Shown here in pieces: positions 33,149 through 43,900 of a stretch of DNA of 64,000 bases. This stretch comes from Lantana camara (Eukaryota > Streptophyta > Magnoliopsida > Lamiales > Verbenaceae), in contig CM074857.1 of assembly GCA_037501455.1 (NCBI GenBank), positions 123,801,501 to 123,865,500 on the forward strand, given 5' to 3'. The position numbers were made by a program, and so were the translations under genes. The notes beneath the pieces were generated by a model. The model was given only the letters and a program-made list of their open reading frames with translations. It had not been told where the DNA came from and made no database searches. Every line of letters starts with the position of its first letter. Position 1 is the stretch's first letter.

Positions 33149-34429
33149 TCATGCTTTTAATGATTCCAAATTGAATTTAAGATTCAAAAGTTCATGAATC
33201 ACGTAATTAATTAGTTCTCTAATATCAAGCCTGTGAGGCAGACATTCTTTCAGGAATCCACTGATCCCCGAATTTGCAAGATATGTAGCATGAAAAAATT
33301 CTTCCACTTGGAGGTTGTACCTGCCTACTGGAATTGACGCTCGAAGGAGGAAACAACACGAAGCTTCAACAAGCCCAAGAGCTGCTGGAACCATGCCTAT
33401 ATCGGAGGATAACCCCATAACTGGGTCTGCGGGACTCCCAACCTCAGAAGCATGCATGGAATTCTGGGTTACCAAGGCAGCAGGAGTCATTTCAAGATCC
33501 TCAGGAAGCGAAGAATCCCGCGTGGCCGCAGTAGGAGGGACAGGGCTAACCTCCTCGGGAAGGCTACTCACTTGGCCCCTTGGAGTCTTACCTAAAACAT
33601 CCAAAGTGGTGGCGTCCAAGGAAACCGAGGAATCAGGAAGTCCAAGCAAGCCTGCTAGCCCAGACACGGAGTCCAAAGCAGCCTCCTCATTCAGAAAATC
33701 CACTTCCGTGAAGCCATTAACTGTGAATTGCGCTACACATGCCTGAAACCCATGATGAAACAATAAAGTTGTCCTCCAAAGCAGGACGTTCTTGAAGTCC
33801 GAGGATGCGATGAACTCTTGACGAACCTGTTGTGCATGTTCCTCCAGAAGATGCTTACCCTTATCGCTTCCAGGAAAGTCACGGAAGGCTTGCTTGTATG
33901 CCTTCCTCATAACGCATCCTTCTCTTTGGTCATCTGTTTTATGTCCTGTTCCAATTTCTTGCTCTGGGTGATGGCATCCTCTCTTTGTGAGCGAAGACGG
34001 GGCGTATCCTTGCTCAAAGTATCCACTTGCTTCTCCAAAACCGATATCTACTGCTGGAGGCTTTCAACAGTAGGGAGCCTAAGAAGCTCCAATAGATGGC
34101 TAGTGAAGAGGACCACCTGAAGGAAGCAAATCATTATACACAACGTTCAATACTACTATAATCAATTGCAAAAATATGAATACTACCTCAGCTAATGAGG
34201 AAGATAGACGATCCTGAACGTCTCGCCGAGTCAGAGCCTCCATGTAAGTACCACCAGCAGGAGGCACCAAACCTTGAAGGAAGGAGCGACTCAAATCAGC
34301 ACTCATCTCCTGCAGCAGCGAGGAAGAGTCCTGCACCTCCCAAGAGGGCTTGAAAGTGTTGCTTCCTGAACCAGTCGCCTTGCCCTTAGAACGTTTGGAA
34401 GAGGGAGGTATGCCGATGGCAGGAGGCAC
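33149..34429 (-). pseudogene. Antisense ORF of the gypsy element, copy A
   Basis: Read on the minus strand, against the element. From 34429 an exon encodes a Ser/Pro-rich then helical segment. A typical intron (GTATTC...CAG, about 34187 to 34122) leads to a Leu/Gln-rich segment that meets TAG at about 34052 and then a heptad-like coiled coil. A further ORF of 253 codons (33910-33149) follows. The layout (disordered arm, coiled coil, Cys/Phe-containing block, acidic linker) resembles the 'putative gypsy type transposon' proteins carried antisense by Tat-branch elements. The function of those proteins is unknown. At least one stop and one frame break show it is degenerate. Confidence 0.6.
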
Positions 34430-34889
34430 CTGGTCATCCTCTAAAGAATGCTTGCTCTTGTCAGCATCCTTGACACACAGAGAGGAGCGCTTAGAAGAGG
34501 CTCCCGGAGGGGGATCACCGTTGCTGCCCCCGCTGCAGGAAGTTCACCCCGTTGTGCCATCCTTGCGCAGACTGTTAAGATGCTCATTGAGTTTGGAAAG
34601 TACCATGGCATTTTCTACAAAACAGGAAAAGAAACATATACCAACGACTCGTAGATGAGGGGCTCAACAATCAAATCGGGAGCAACATAAAATATTTATG
34701 GGTAACATACTGACGAAAAGCAAATGGATGGAACACCACATATGAAACCTCGTTAAAGCATTCCAGGATGCATGGTGACTGAAAAAAAAGAATCAAGGGC
34801 AATCCAACGAAAATCCACTCTATTCTAAACATGGGGACCCTCCCCACTACCAATGGTGGCCAGAAACTAGCAGGGAGGATTGCATTGTT

Positions 34890-36262
34890 AGGCGCCCCAT
34901 ATCCCACTTTGCTCATAGAAGCCTCTCATTTTTCAATGTATCATGCGAATCCAACAACTAGAAAGGCCAAGGTGCTTTTGAGGAGCCCAAAGAGTATGAG
35001 CAGGAATACCGCAAGTGGTAAAACCACCCTTAAGAGAGTCGCTACATGCTTATCTATCCGTGACGTAGCAGGCTGTCAGTGCCGCCCTCCTAAATGAGGA
35101 AGGAAGATACTGGCTCTGGAAGGTAGACGAACCAATTACCCAGGAAGAAAGTGAAATTAGAGCAGTGGGAGACCACCCTTGGATCTTGCATACCGACGGA
35201 TTAGCCACCCTGTGCCCAATACGAGGCATTGATAGTTGAAATGAGGTTATCCCTGGAAGTCAAAGCTAGAAACCTGACCAAACATTCACACTCTTAACTG
35301 AGGATATGTCATGTAGGAGGGCAATACGAGGCTAGAGACGAGCGGATGATCAAATAGCTGAGGAAGATAGAGAGAATCAGGAAGGAGTTCCTAACCTTTC
35401 AAATAAATATGATTCCAATGGAGGAAAACAGGAAGACAGACTACCAAGCAAAGCTGGCAAGCTCCCTAGAGGAACGCCATACATCGAGAATTATGATCCT
35501 AACATTTCCAACATGCCCGAAGAAAGGGGAGGTGCTCACTTTAGACTTACAAAATGACCGGATAGAAGAAATCACATATTTCTTCTTGAGGAGGAAGGAT
35601 CGCAACTGTTGCGAAAAATACATGAGGGAGGATGCAGATGCCACTCAGAATGGATGACGATATCTAGAAAAACCCGGAAGACCTGTGGCTTCTAACCCAA
35701 TCTCAAAGCAAATGCGAAGAATTTTGTGTTAAGGCGTTGACAATGACGGAGACATGCACCCTTGATCCATAAGTTGGCCTGGTCATAGACCACCAAGCAA
35801 ACAGGCAGGAAGAAGTCATAAATCGTGTCATCCTACAAGGAATAAAAATCAGGATGGAGTAAGCTTGAGGACTATGGGCAAGACAACTCCCTTTTGACCT
35901 GCGGGTACAAAGAACTACTATAATTGACCCAACAGTAGAAGAAACCCGAGACAATGTGCACCTAAAGATGACCCGATGCGAAAACAGGATGGCGAGTTCA
36001 CACGATCAATGAGTGAAGCCCCACGACCTCCGAGGTGACGACCTAGAATCTTGGAGGGAGGATACCTTGGAATCTATTCAAAAACTAAAACCAAAAGGGG
36101 GAGGCCCTTACAAAGTGACTAGGATGCTAAGACACGGTGCCTATACCATGGTAGACATAAAGGACGGAGAATTACGGCGTTCCTTGGAATACACCAAGCT
36201 TGAAGAAGTTCTTCACCTAGGAGGCTTCACTATGTCTTATCAAATTATGTCTGGTAGTATGA
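34890..36262 (+). pseudogene. Gypsy pol remnant (RNase H to integrase C-terminus)
   Basis: On the plus strand, in shifting frames with many stops, pieces resemble the end of the reverse transcriptase and RNase H (a 'WxLHTDG' block near 35180, a 'YEALI' block near 35230), the linker after RNase H (around 35400-35470), and the integrase C-terminal 'GPYKVTxxLxxGAY' block (around 36090-36150). The integrase core is largely gone. It cannot encode a working enzyme. Confidence 0.65.
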
Positions 36263-36400
36263 CAACTCCTATGTGGCATGCCTTTTCCCTTTATAATTAT
36301 TCATGCAGGTGTGCAAATTGTGCCTCCTCAAGCGCTAAGGAGGATGGTATAATCACTCAAAGATGACATATAACACTTATCTCCTCCTACAAAACTCATA

Positions 36401-36706
36401 GGACGAATGTCCCCTTATGAAATTTATTTCTCATAGGACGAACGTCCTTTTACAAAATTCATTTCTCATAGGACGAACGTCCTCTTTCAAAACTCATAGG
36501 ACGAATGTCCTCTTACGAAATTTAGTTCTCATAGGACGAACGTCCTTTTACAAAATTCATTTCTCATAGGACGAACGTCCTCTTTCAAAACTCATAGGAC
36601 GAATGTCCTCTTACGAAATTTATTTCTCATAGGACGAACGTCCTTTTAAAAAATTCATTTCTCATAGGACGAACGTCCTCTTTCAAAACTCATAGGATGA
36701 ACGTCC
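36401..36706 (+). repeat. 98-bp higher-order tandem array (35+35+28 bp subunits)
   Basis: The palindrome GGACGAAYGTCC begins at 36401, 36436, 36471, 36499, 36534, 36569, 36597, 36632, 36667 and 36695 (the last as GGATGAACGTCC). Spacings are 35, 35, 28 repeated three times, so the true unit is 98 bp. In each trimer the member carrying 'gaatgtcc' comes first. It lies between pol and the purine tract of the gypsy element, where Tat-branch retrotransposons often carry satellite-like repeats. Degenerate relatives (ggcaaacgccc, gggtaaacgccc) continue to 36775. Confidence 0.95.
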
Positions 36707-36879
36707 TCCTGCAGACTCATTTCAAAAAGGCAAACGCCCTTCTTACAATATTCATTTATGTAGGGTAAACGCCCTTGAAAAGCAACGCATTACACAAACG
36801 CCCCTAAATCGAAAATTCAGGTGGCCATTGTTACCCTCCAATAGAAATCAAGAGTGTAATCATCACCCTTCTCTTACAA

Positions 36880-37110
36880 AGAATTCAAGGTGTTATCTAT
36901 GCCTATCTACAGGATTTCTGGATTACATAACCACTCTCATATTATGGAATTCTGGATGGCATCTATGTTTTTCTACAGGATTTTTGGCTTATATCATTAT
37001 TCTTTTATTAAGGAATTCAGGAAGTCATCTATCTACAGGAGTCCTTGGTTCAATCACTCCTTCATATTAAGGAATTCAGGGCGGCCCCTATAGACTTCTA
37101 CAAGATCATC
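36880..37110 (+). repeat. Second tandem array, about 65-bp units
   Basis: Units containing 'tctacagga', then 'ttctgg/tttggc', then 'tat(t)aaggaattcagg' recur at about 36896, 36962, 37029 and 37088, with periods of about 60-67 bp. Divergence between units is greater than in the preceding array. Confidence 0.75.
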
Positions 37111-37319
37111 AACAACAAAAAGACTATGGTTTTAACACAAGCCCAACAAAAGAAAAATAAAGACAGTGTTGTTCTCCTTGCTATCCACAGAAAGCCATCT
37201 ACTATTTTCAAAAAGACAAAGCCAATATACCTTGGTACCAAAAAATCATCCGACAAAGAAGAGACATCCTCAAGCAGGAAAATCATAAAAAATATGGTCA
37301 AAGTATTAAACTCCCAAAA

Positions 37320-38790
37320 GGAAGGAAGCTAGGAGACAGGGGTGTCAGAGAGGTCAACCGGAGGAGCTCCATCTTCCCTGGCAGTATCACCATTCCAAGC
37401 AGTCTCAGAAGTAGGCATGGATTCCTGAACTGCAAAGGACTCCAGGACATACCAGGAGAAGAAGGAACGCTGGTCTTCTCAGGATGGCCGCTTTTTTGAC
37501 TTCCTGGACTCCAACCTGAAGAAGTAAACAAGGACAGGAAGCATGAGCATTCAAGGAGATCGAGGCCTCAACAAGTCCAAGCAAGCCAACCAATACCTGT
37601 ACGGACTTCAAGACGGCCTCCTCACTCAGAAAATCTCATCCCAGGAATCCATTAGCAGTAAACTGCGTCTTACATGCCTGGAACCCATGATGACACAAGC
37701 AGGCCAACCTCTGAAGTAGGAGGCCTTTGAACCTCAAAGAAGTCATTAATTCTTATCTAGCCTACTGCGCGTGATCCTTAAGAAAGCGCTTGCCCTCATC
37801 ACTCCCCAAGAAAATTGCAAAAGACTTGCTTCCTCATTCCTTTGTGAACAAAGGCGTAACGCATCCTTGTTAAAGAGTCTCCACCCGTTCTTTGAGATCA
37901 AGATTTTCTGCTGAGGGTTTTTAACAGATGGAAGTCTATGAAGCTCCAGCAAATGGCTACTCAGGAGGTACCATGCCCCAAACGAAGGAGCAACTCAGAT
38001 TGGTGTTCCACTACGGCAGTAATGAAGGGCTTTCCTGCATCTCCTAGGATGGCTTCAAAATGTTGTTTCCTAAACTTATCACCTTGCCCCTGCATCGTTT
38101 GGCCTAATTTATATCTCTTAGCCGGAGACTAACACTGAAGTGACTTCGTTCATGGTTCTTCTCCCAAAAAGATGAACAACACACCAAATCCATCAATAGC
38201 CTCACTGATCCAGAGGAGTCCTAAATAAGACTTGCTACCTCTTTGTAAAACTGAGGAATTGGAAAGCTCATCCTCCCTCCCAGCCATGCAAACCTTGTGG
38301 TTGGAACTCCTTTGAATCCCCTGTGGATTTCTGATCTCCAGCATGCCTACCAACTTTAGAGGGAACACCAGCTTCTCTAGCAGTGTCCTTCCTTGCAGAG
38401 GTTTCCTTCCTCGAAACAACATGTTGAGCCAAAGAAAAGAGCTTAGTCATTTCAGGGTCGTTGTAAAACTTCAACAAGGATAAAGCCACTAATAACTGAG
38501 AGGAAACACTTGCTCTTTCAGGAGGATTATTCTTCAGACCTCCTAGCCTCTTACCTAAGGAAGCATGCAGAAAGAGGAGGCACAAAGGAAGGATAAGAGG
38601 ATGTTGCAAATGCGAGATATAGAGAACGAATGAAAATCTATCCAAATGACACTTGAACCAGACTTACTGGCATCAAGTGTGGCAACAACAAGCGAGAACG
38701 AGGAGTCAGGAAGCCCTAGCATGGCAGACAACCAAAGGATGAACTCCAAAGTGGCATCCTCGCTCACGAAGGTCCTGATCACCCATCACT
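37320..38790 (-). pseudogene. Antisense ORF region of the gypsy element, copies B/C
   Basis: Degenerate second version of the antisense protein region. The minus strand at 37620-38000 parallels 33690-34120 (same 'aaacccatgatgacac' type blocks and spacing). Two further pieces (37540-37620 and 38660-38770) repeat the 'GLLGLPDSS'-like block found in copy A at about 33620-33690. Short ORFs only, with many frame breaks. Confidence 0.55.
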
Positions 38791-39523
38791 ACATAACAAA
38801 CAAGATGACAAAACAATTCATAGCCGTCAGAACACATCAATCAACAAATAATAATATGGTAAGAGAAAGCGAAAATAACCGGGTGAGACTTATCAATTTA
38901 AAGTGTCATGAATTTCTATTCTCTCTATGCTATATCTCACACGAGGTGTGTTTCCACATATGTTTCTTCTCATAGCAAGCATAAGTATCCATTACATTAG
39001 CATATTTCAAACATCACAAGCTTTAATGATTAATCTAGCAAAAGCTCCTTAGCCAGCTATAATTCTTGTGAAAGTTGATTTGTCTCAAATATTTAAGATA
39101 TCATGATTATCTTTCGAAATCTAAAAGTTTTTAATTTCTTCGAAAAATAAGAGTTTCAATATATTTCTACTTCTTAAAATCTCTAGATTTGAATTGCAAC
39201 TCTTGAAATCTCTAAACATTTGATCATCTCAATTTCCTTGGTAGTGCGGTTGTTTAACCTTTCAGGAAACTATTCCAAGACGTTTTGCCGGGAAAGACTG
39301 ATAAGGTCACCTTTTGAAACAAGTACCATTATTTCTGAAAAGGAAGGAAGCCAGAAAACTCTTGTTCATCCATGAAGAGGAAGGAAGCCGAAAAGATTTT
39401 GTTCACCCCTAAAGAGGAAGGAAGCAACGAATTTCAGAAGGCCGCAAATTCTGACATAGAGGCTACCTTCTCTACTCTCTTAACCTAAATTTTATTTTGA
39501 CTAAGAGAGTGGGGGGGGAATTA

Positions 39524-40128
39524 TGATGCATCATATTTTTACCACTTTGGCTTCAGTCAACTCTTAAGGAAAGGCCCAAACTTGGAGGAGAAAAAGGATC
39601 AACCCGCTAATGGTCAAGAGAAACCTAGTAAATCTCGGCCTATTAGTTTTGCACGATAAGAGCTGTTTTCTCCACATTCCCATGATTTAAAAATTCTATT
39701 TGTTTGTAATGGAATGGAATAGGATAATCCCTCCCATTTTTTCTCTCAACAACTGCTAACAACCCCAAAAAATAGGGAAGAGAAATCCTGGTTTAGTAAA
39801 AACCCTAGAGATATGTTTAAATAGGGGATATACTTGTATCAATTAAATCACGTTACAAAGTATACAAAACTCTATCAATATTCTCTCTCTCTCTCTCTAA
39901 GAAATCTGCAGGAATCTGTCCTTCTTTTAATTTTCAAGTTACTTTCTTAATTATTTTGCTTATATTATTATTTTACCTGTCCATTACTCCTAATCTTGCA
40001 GGCCTTTCTTCTTCGTTAACCGTTCTGTTGCAGGCTCATTTTTCTCTTAGAATCATCTTACAGATATTTTAATCATTACAACCCAAATTCCCAAATAAAT
40101 AAGATGATGCATTTTTTGGAACGCATCA
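39524..40128 (+). repeat. 3' LTR of the gypsy element
   Basis: 605 bp, starting TGATGCATCA and ending GGAACGCATCA (inverted TGATGC..GCATCA). The purine tract lies immediately upstream. It contains a (CT)n run at about 39882-39898 and a TATA-like 'tttaaatagg' near 39818. Confidence 0.9.
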
Positions 40129-40143
40129 ATATATATATATATA

Positions 40144-40325
40144 TTTAATTTGTTGGACACAACAGGGGTATAATAGTCATTTTAAGGGGAACAAGTGAAG
40201 AAAAATGTTGTTAGAGTCACACTTTAGGCGCGTGAGCCACCAACTATGATTATAAAACATAAGGTTTTATATGTGACATTTTATATCATAAGGTTTTTTG
40301 TGTTAATTTGGCCTAACACATGGGT
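40144..40325 (+). repeat. Right copy of the 182-bp flank duplication
   Basis: Follows (TA)n at 40129-40143 directly after the 3' LTR. It matches 32443-32624. This copy is continuous with the unique flank (gtattgtgcaaaaaacc...), so it is the original and the left copy is the derived one. Confidence 0.9.
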
Positions 40326-40922
40326 GTATTGTGCAAAAAACCCGTTCTTTTTGTGTAAATTCTTGGATTGCTTAAGCTTGCCTTCTAATATTTCTATATA
40401 TTTGTGCTATAATCCGTTATTAAATGTCAGTATTAGAATGAGACTGCATATTCTAGTCTCATATTTTAAATAAGTTTTGAGGTTCAAAATTTACGTGGAT
40501 TCAATGGTGGTTGAACTCGAAAAAAATTGAGTGAAAGACAATCATGAGGCTCGATCAGCGAGAGAAGAAGAGATCTAGTATGTCTTATCAGCCAACAAGA
40601 GATCAATTGCAACGAGTTCAGAGCTATTGGCTCTTAAAGGAAGCTAAACACTAATACGAGCTTCCTCGCTTAGAACAAGAATGAGTCTTCGAAAGAGCGA
40701 GTAGAAAAACTCGATGGCCGCACTAAACATAAATGTGTCATGGGAGCCATTCTAATAAGGGGAAGTTAACACTTAACACTAGTTGAAATAGCTTCTTTTT
40801 TAATGAAAAATAGATCTACCTTTAACATGATCAGGCTTTATATTTTCATTTTTTAAGGCTCGGGAAGTAATTTAGTCGTGGTGTTAATCCTAGTACTTAT
40901 TCTTAGAACCTGAGACATTGAT
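40326..40922. other. Short intergenic segment between two retrotransposons
   Basis: No gene or repeat is recognised. It ends with the copia target site TTGAT. Confidence 0.4.
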
Positions 40923-41153
40923 TGATGGAATAGCATATTATATATTCTGAACCTTTTTTGTAATAACGTTTCTTTTAGTCTTTTAGCAACTTTAATTGTA
41001 ACTTTAGAGGGTTGAGTGCTTGCTATATATATAGACACTCCCAACGGCTTTTTGTACATAATATTGATTACATATCGAATAAGATTTCTCTTCCAGATTT
41101 TGCTCTCTTCTCTCACATGCACTTTCACACCTTCGTCTTCACACACTTCAACA
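40923..41153 (+). repeat. Copia 5' LTR
   Basis: 231 bp with a TATA-like 'gctatatatatag' at about 41020, the probable start region for element transcription. It is paired with the 3' LTR. Confidence 0.95.
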
Positions 41154-41339
41154 TGGCATCCAGAGCGGGCTAGATCCTGGAGAATTAACCGATTAAATCA
41201 TCTACTTTCTTCAATAATCTTTATATTAAAGATTTCTATCCGATAGTTACATTGGATTTTCTGCTTGAGATAGAGAAATCTGTGATTTATTTTTTCCCCT
41301 AATTCTTGTTGGAAAATCCTTCTCTAAATCAACGTCTCA

Positions 41340-43900
41340 ATGATGTCGCACACAACATCAGTACCAATTGATGAGTCCTTGTCCGTCAATAGCGACGAGA
41401 ATTCAACGACGAGTCTGATTACCGTGATTATGAACAGGAAAAACTATATTTTATGGAAGGGGTCGATGAAGATATTGGCGTTAGAAGCAAAGATGAAGCT
41501 AGATTTCATAGATGGATCGATGAAGATTCCAGACGCATCTGAAGCATCATACAAGGCCTGGAAGCGAGCAGATAGTCTGGTCAGATTGTGGATAATAAAT
41601 TCCATATCTAGAGAAATTGGGGATAGTCTCATGTATGCGAGTACTGCGTTTGAACTCTGGGAAGAACTGGAGCAACGATACGACCAGTGTACTGGCCCCT
41701 TGCTGTACCAGATAAAGAGGGATTTAAGCTTAATTTCTCAAGGTACGATGAATCTGGTAACTTACTTTGGTAGACTAAAATCTCTGTGGGATGAATTGGA
41801 GAGTCTAAGTGAGATACCTGCTTGTACAAAAGGCGCTGATTGTAATGTTCTCAAGCATCTGAATTCTGCTAAGTCCTCCGACATGCTTATTCAATTCCTT
41901 ATGGGATTGAATGACACGTATGATGCTGTGAGAAATCAGATACTAATTCTGGATCCACTACCTACTGTGAATAAGGCCTTCTCCATAGTCTCTAGGGTAG
42001 AATCTCAAAGGGAGGTCCAATTAGCTTTTCCAGATGTAAATGAGGTTGTTGTTATGATGCTAAATAATTTTAACAACAAAATAAATGGATCGGGAAAATC
42101 TAATGTTGAAATAAAAAATATTGGAAAAGGAACATTTGATGGCAAATCTGGAGGTTTTGTGACAGGTTTCGAATCCGTCAAAAATAAATGTAAAACCTAT
42201 TCAACGACTAAACACAGAGTATAGCGTAAGCAGGGTCGATCCACAGAGGCTGGTTGACTTATTTCTAACAATTCCAAGTAATTCACGGAAAGCAACAATT
42301 AAAAGGGGTTTTTTGAATTATTCTAACTTAAGTATGCGATTAAAATAAATAACAAGTATTAAAAAGCTAACTAAAACTAAGCAAGTAAGTCACGTAGGAT
42401 TAAATCAATCAGAGGGAAAATTACCTAGCCAGGGATATTCGATTCGAATTGTTATATTGATCATTGGCTCAAAGATGAATTCAAGTTATTCAGACAGATT
42501 GGCTATAGTTGATAGAGACACTCGACTCAACCTCGTTTTTACTTAATTAATCGGATAACCTAGAGACACTCGACAGTTATCTTCCCTAACAAATTCATAA
42601 CCCCTAGAGACACTCGACAGGATTTAATGAATTCGCAGCATTAAGAACCATAAAAACAACAATCCTAATTAACCAAGTCGTGACACACGCAAGATTTAAA
42701 TTAGATTATCAGATCCCTTAGTGAACGAGGAATTCTATCGCTAAAACCCTGTCACTAATTTACCACAATTTATCAATCAACTTTACATACACTTCAAGCA
42801 TCATGAATGGTAATATGCAAATTAAACAACCTAGAGATCGTGCACTATCCCGAAATTGCCTAATCACAATAAACACAAAACACGAAGATAAGATAAATGC
42901 CTGAATAAACATAAATTAGTAAAAACGTTTAGGTCTTACAATATCTAAAATCGAATCTTAATCCCTAGCTAGATAATTAAAAACTTAGCTACTAAAATCC
43001 ATCAAAATAAATAAAGAATTCTTTAACATAGTCTAAAAAATAAAAGGAACTAAACTAAAAACGAAGAACTAGTGATGTCGAAATCGGCTCCTCGACGTGC
43101 TCCAAAGTCGTCCAAGGAAGCTGCTCCAAAGTGGCCTTCGAAAATCTCCTCAAGTTGTTACTTGACAATCTTCCAAAGCCGCTGTTCGAAATATATAAAT
43201 ATGTCATCAAAGTCATCCCACCGCTAAACTCCTATTTCTCATCAAAATTGGATTTGTTTCTTGCATCCCAAGATGGCCCAAAGTCACTTAATTCTCACCC
43301 CAAAAGAAAATCCAAAATGCTGGGCCTTCTCTCAATAAGTCCACGCATGGCCACACAAATTGGGCTCAATTAATATAAGACACACATGCATCCCACTTCT
43401 ATTTTAATTTATATGCAACAATCACGCATGGCCCAATAGAACTCCACAATGTGCTGCCCACTAAATCAACGCCTCCATCATCCAATTAATTAATTGTTCA
43501 AAGGCCCATATGCATGCAACTTTCCACTATTCCTAAGCATCTTCAAATTGTTCATGCGACAAGTCAGCAACAATAATATCTCCGGTCACGGTTAATTCCT
43601 TGTACGAGAATATCTTCATAAAACGGCCAAGTTTTTCCAATTTCGCCTTTGAGCCCCGAATCTACAATAAAACAACAAAACATTAATTCCTTTCAAAATA
43701 ATATCAATTCAAGCACAATTCGGGGCATAATTCAATCACAAAAATGGTGAATTAACGAGTTATCATTTTGGCAGAGGAAATATGAGAAAAAAGGATAAAG
43801 GAGAAAGATATTGCAACATCTGTGATAGTTGAGGTCACACTCCTGATACTTGTTTCAAAGTGACCGAAGTTCCGGATTGGTATAAGGCCAAGAAAGGGAA
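41340..43900 (+). pseudogene. Copia gag, split by a nested element
   Basis: The capsid part runs open from 41340 to the insertion at 42159 (about 270 codons, including the 'W..ML/R..YxxLxxLWDELE'-like region usual for copia gag). After the nested element the frame resumes at 43771 with a basic stretch and a CCHC zinc knuckle, in which TGA at 43830-43832 is a premature stop. Both breaks disable it. Confidence 0.85.
42160..43765 (-). mobile_element. Nested 1606-bp TG..CA element with TTTTG target duplication
   Basis: Inserted in copia gag. Flanked by TTTTG on both sides (42155-42159 and 43766-43770). The element begins TGACAGG and ends GTTATCA, so it has LTR-type TG..CA termini and a 5-bp duplication. 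It is non-coding apart from small ORFs and includes 'gcagggtcgatccacagagg' near 42230. It is best read as a solo LTR or LARD/TRIM-like element. The orientation is inferred from the TGATAAC start on the minus strand. Confidence 0.8.

Larger units (their letters stand above)
32632..40128 (+). mobile_element. Decayed Ty3/gypsy element, Tat-like, with antisense ORFs
   Basis: About 7.5 kb. Order: 5' LTR remnant (32632-32744); primer-binding site TGGCGCCGTCTGTGGGAA from 32747, typical of plant gypsy elements; antisense ORF region A (33149-34429, minus); shortened pol remnant (about 34890-36260, plus); two tandem-repeat arrays (36401-37110); antisense region B (about 37320-38790, minus); purine tract 'gagagtggggggggaa' (39505-39520); complete 3' LTR (39524-40128). 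Gag, protease and most of the reverse transcriptase are missing. Antisense ORFs together with 3' tandem arrays are known from the Tat/Retand branch. The lineage call rests on that and on the RNase H and integrase-end motifs. The element sits in a TA microsatellite, so no unique target duplication is readable. Confidence 0.75.
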
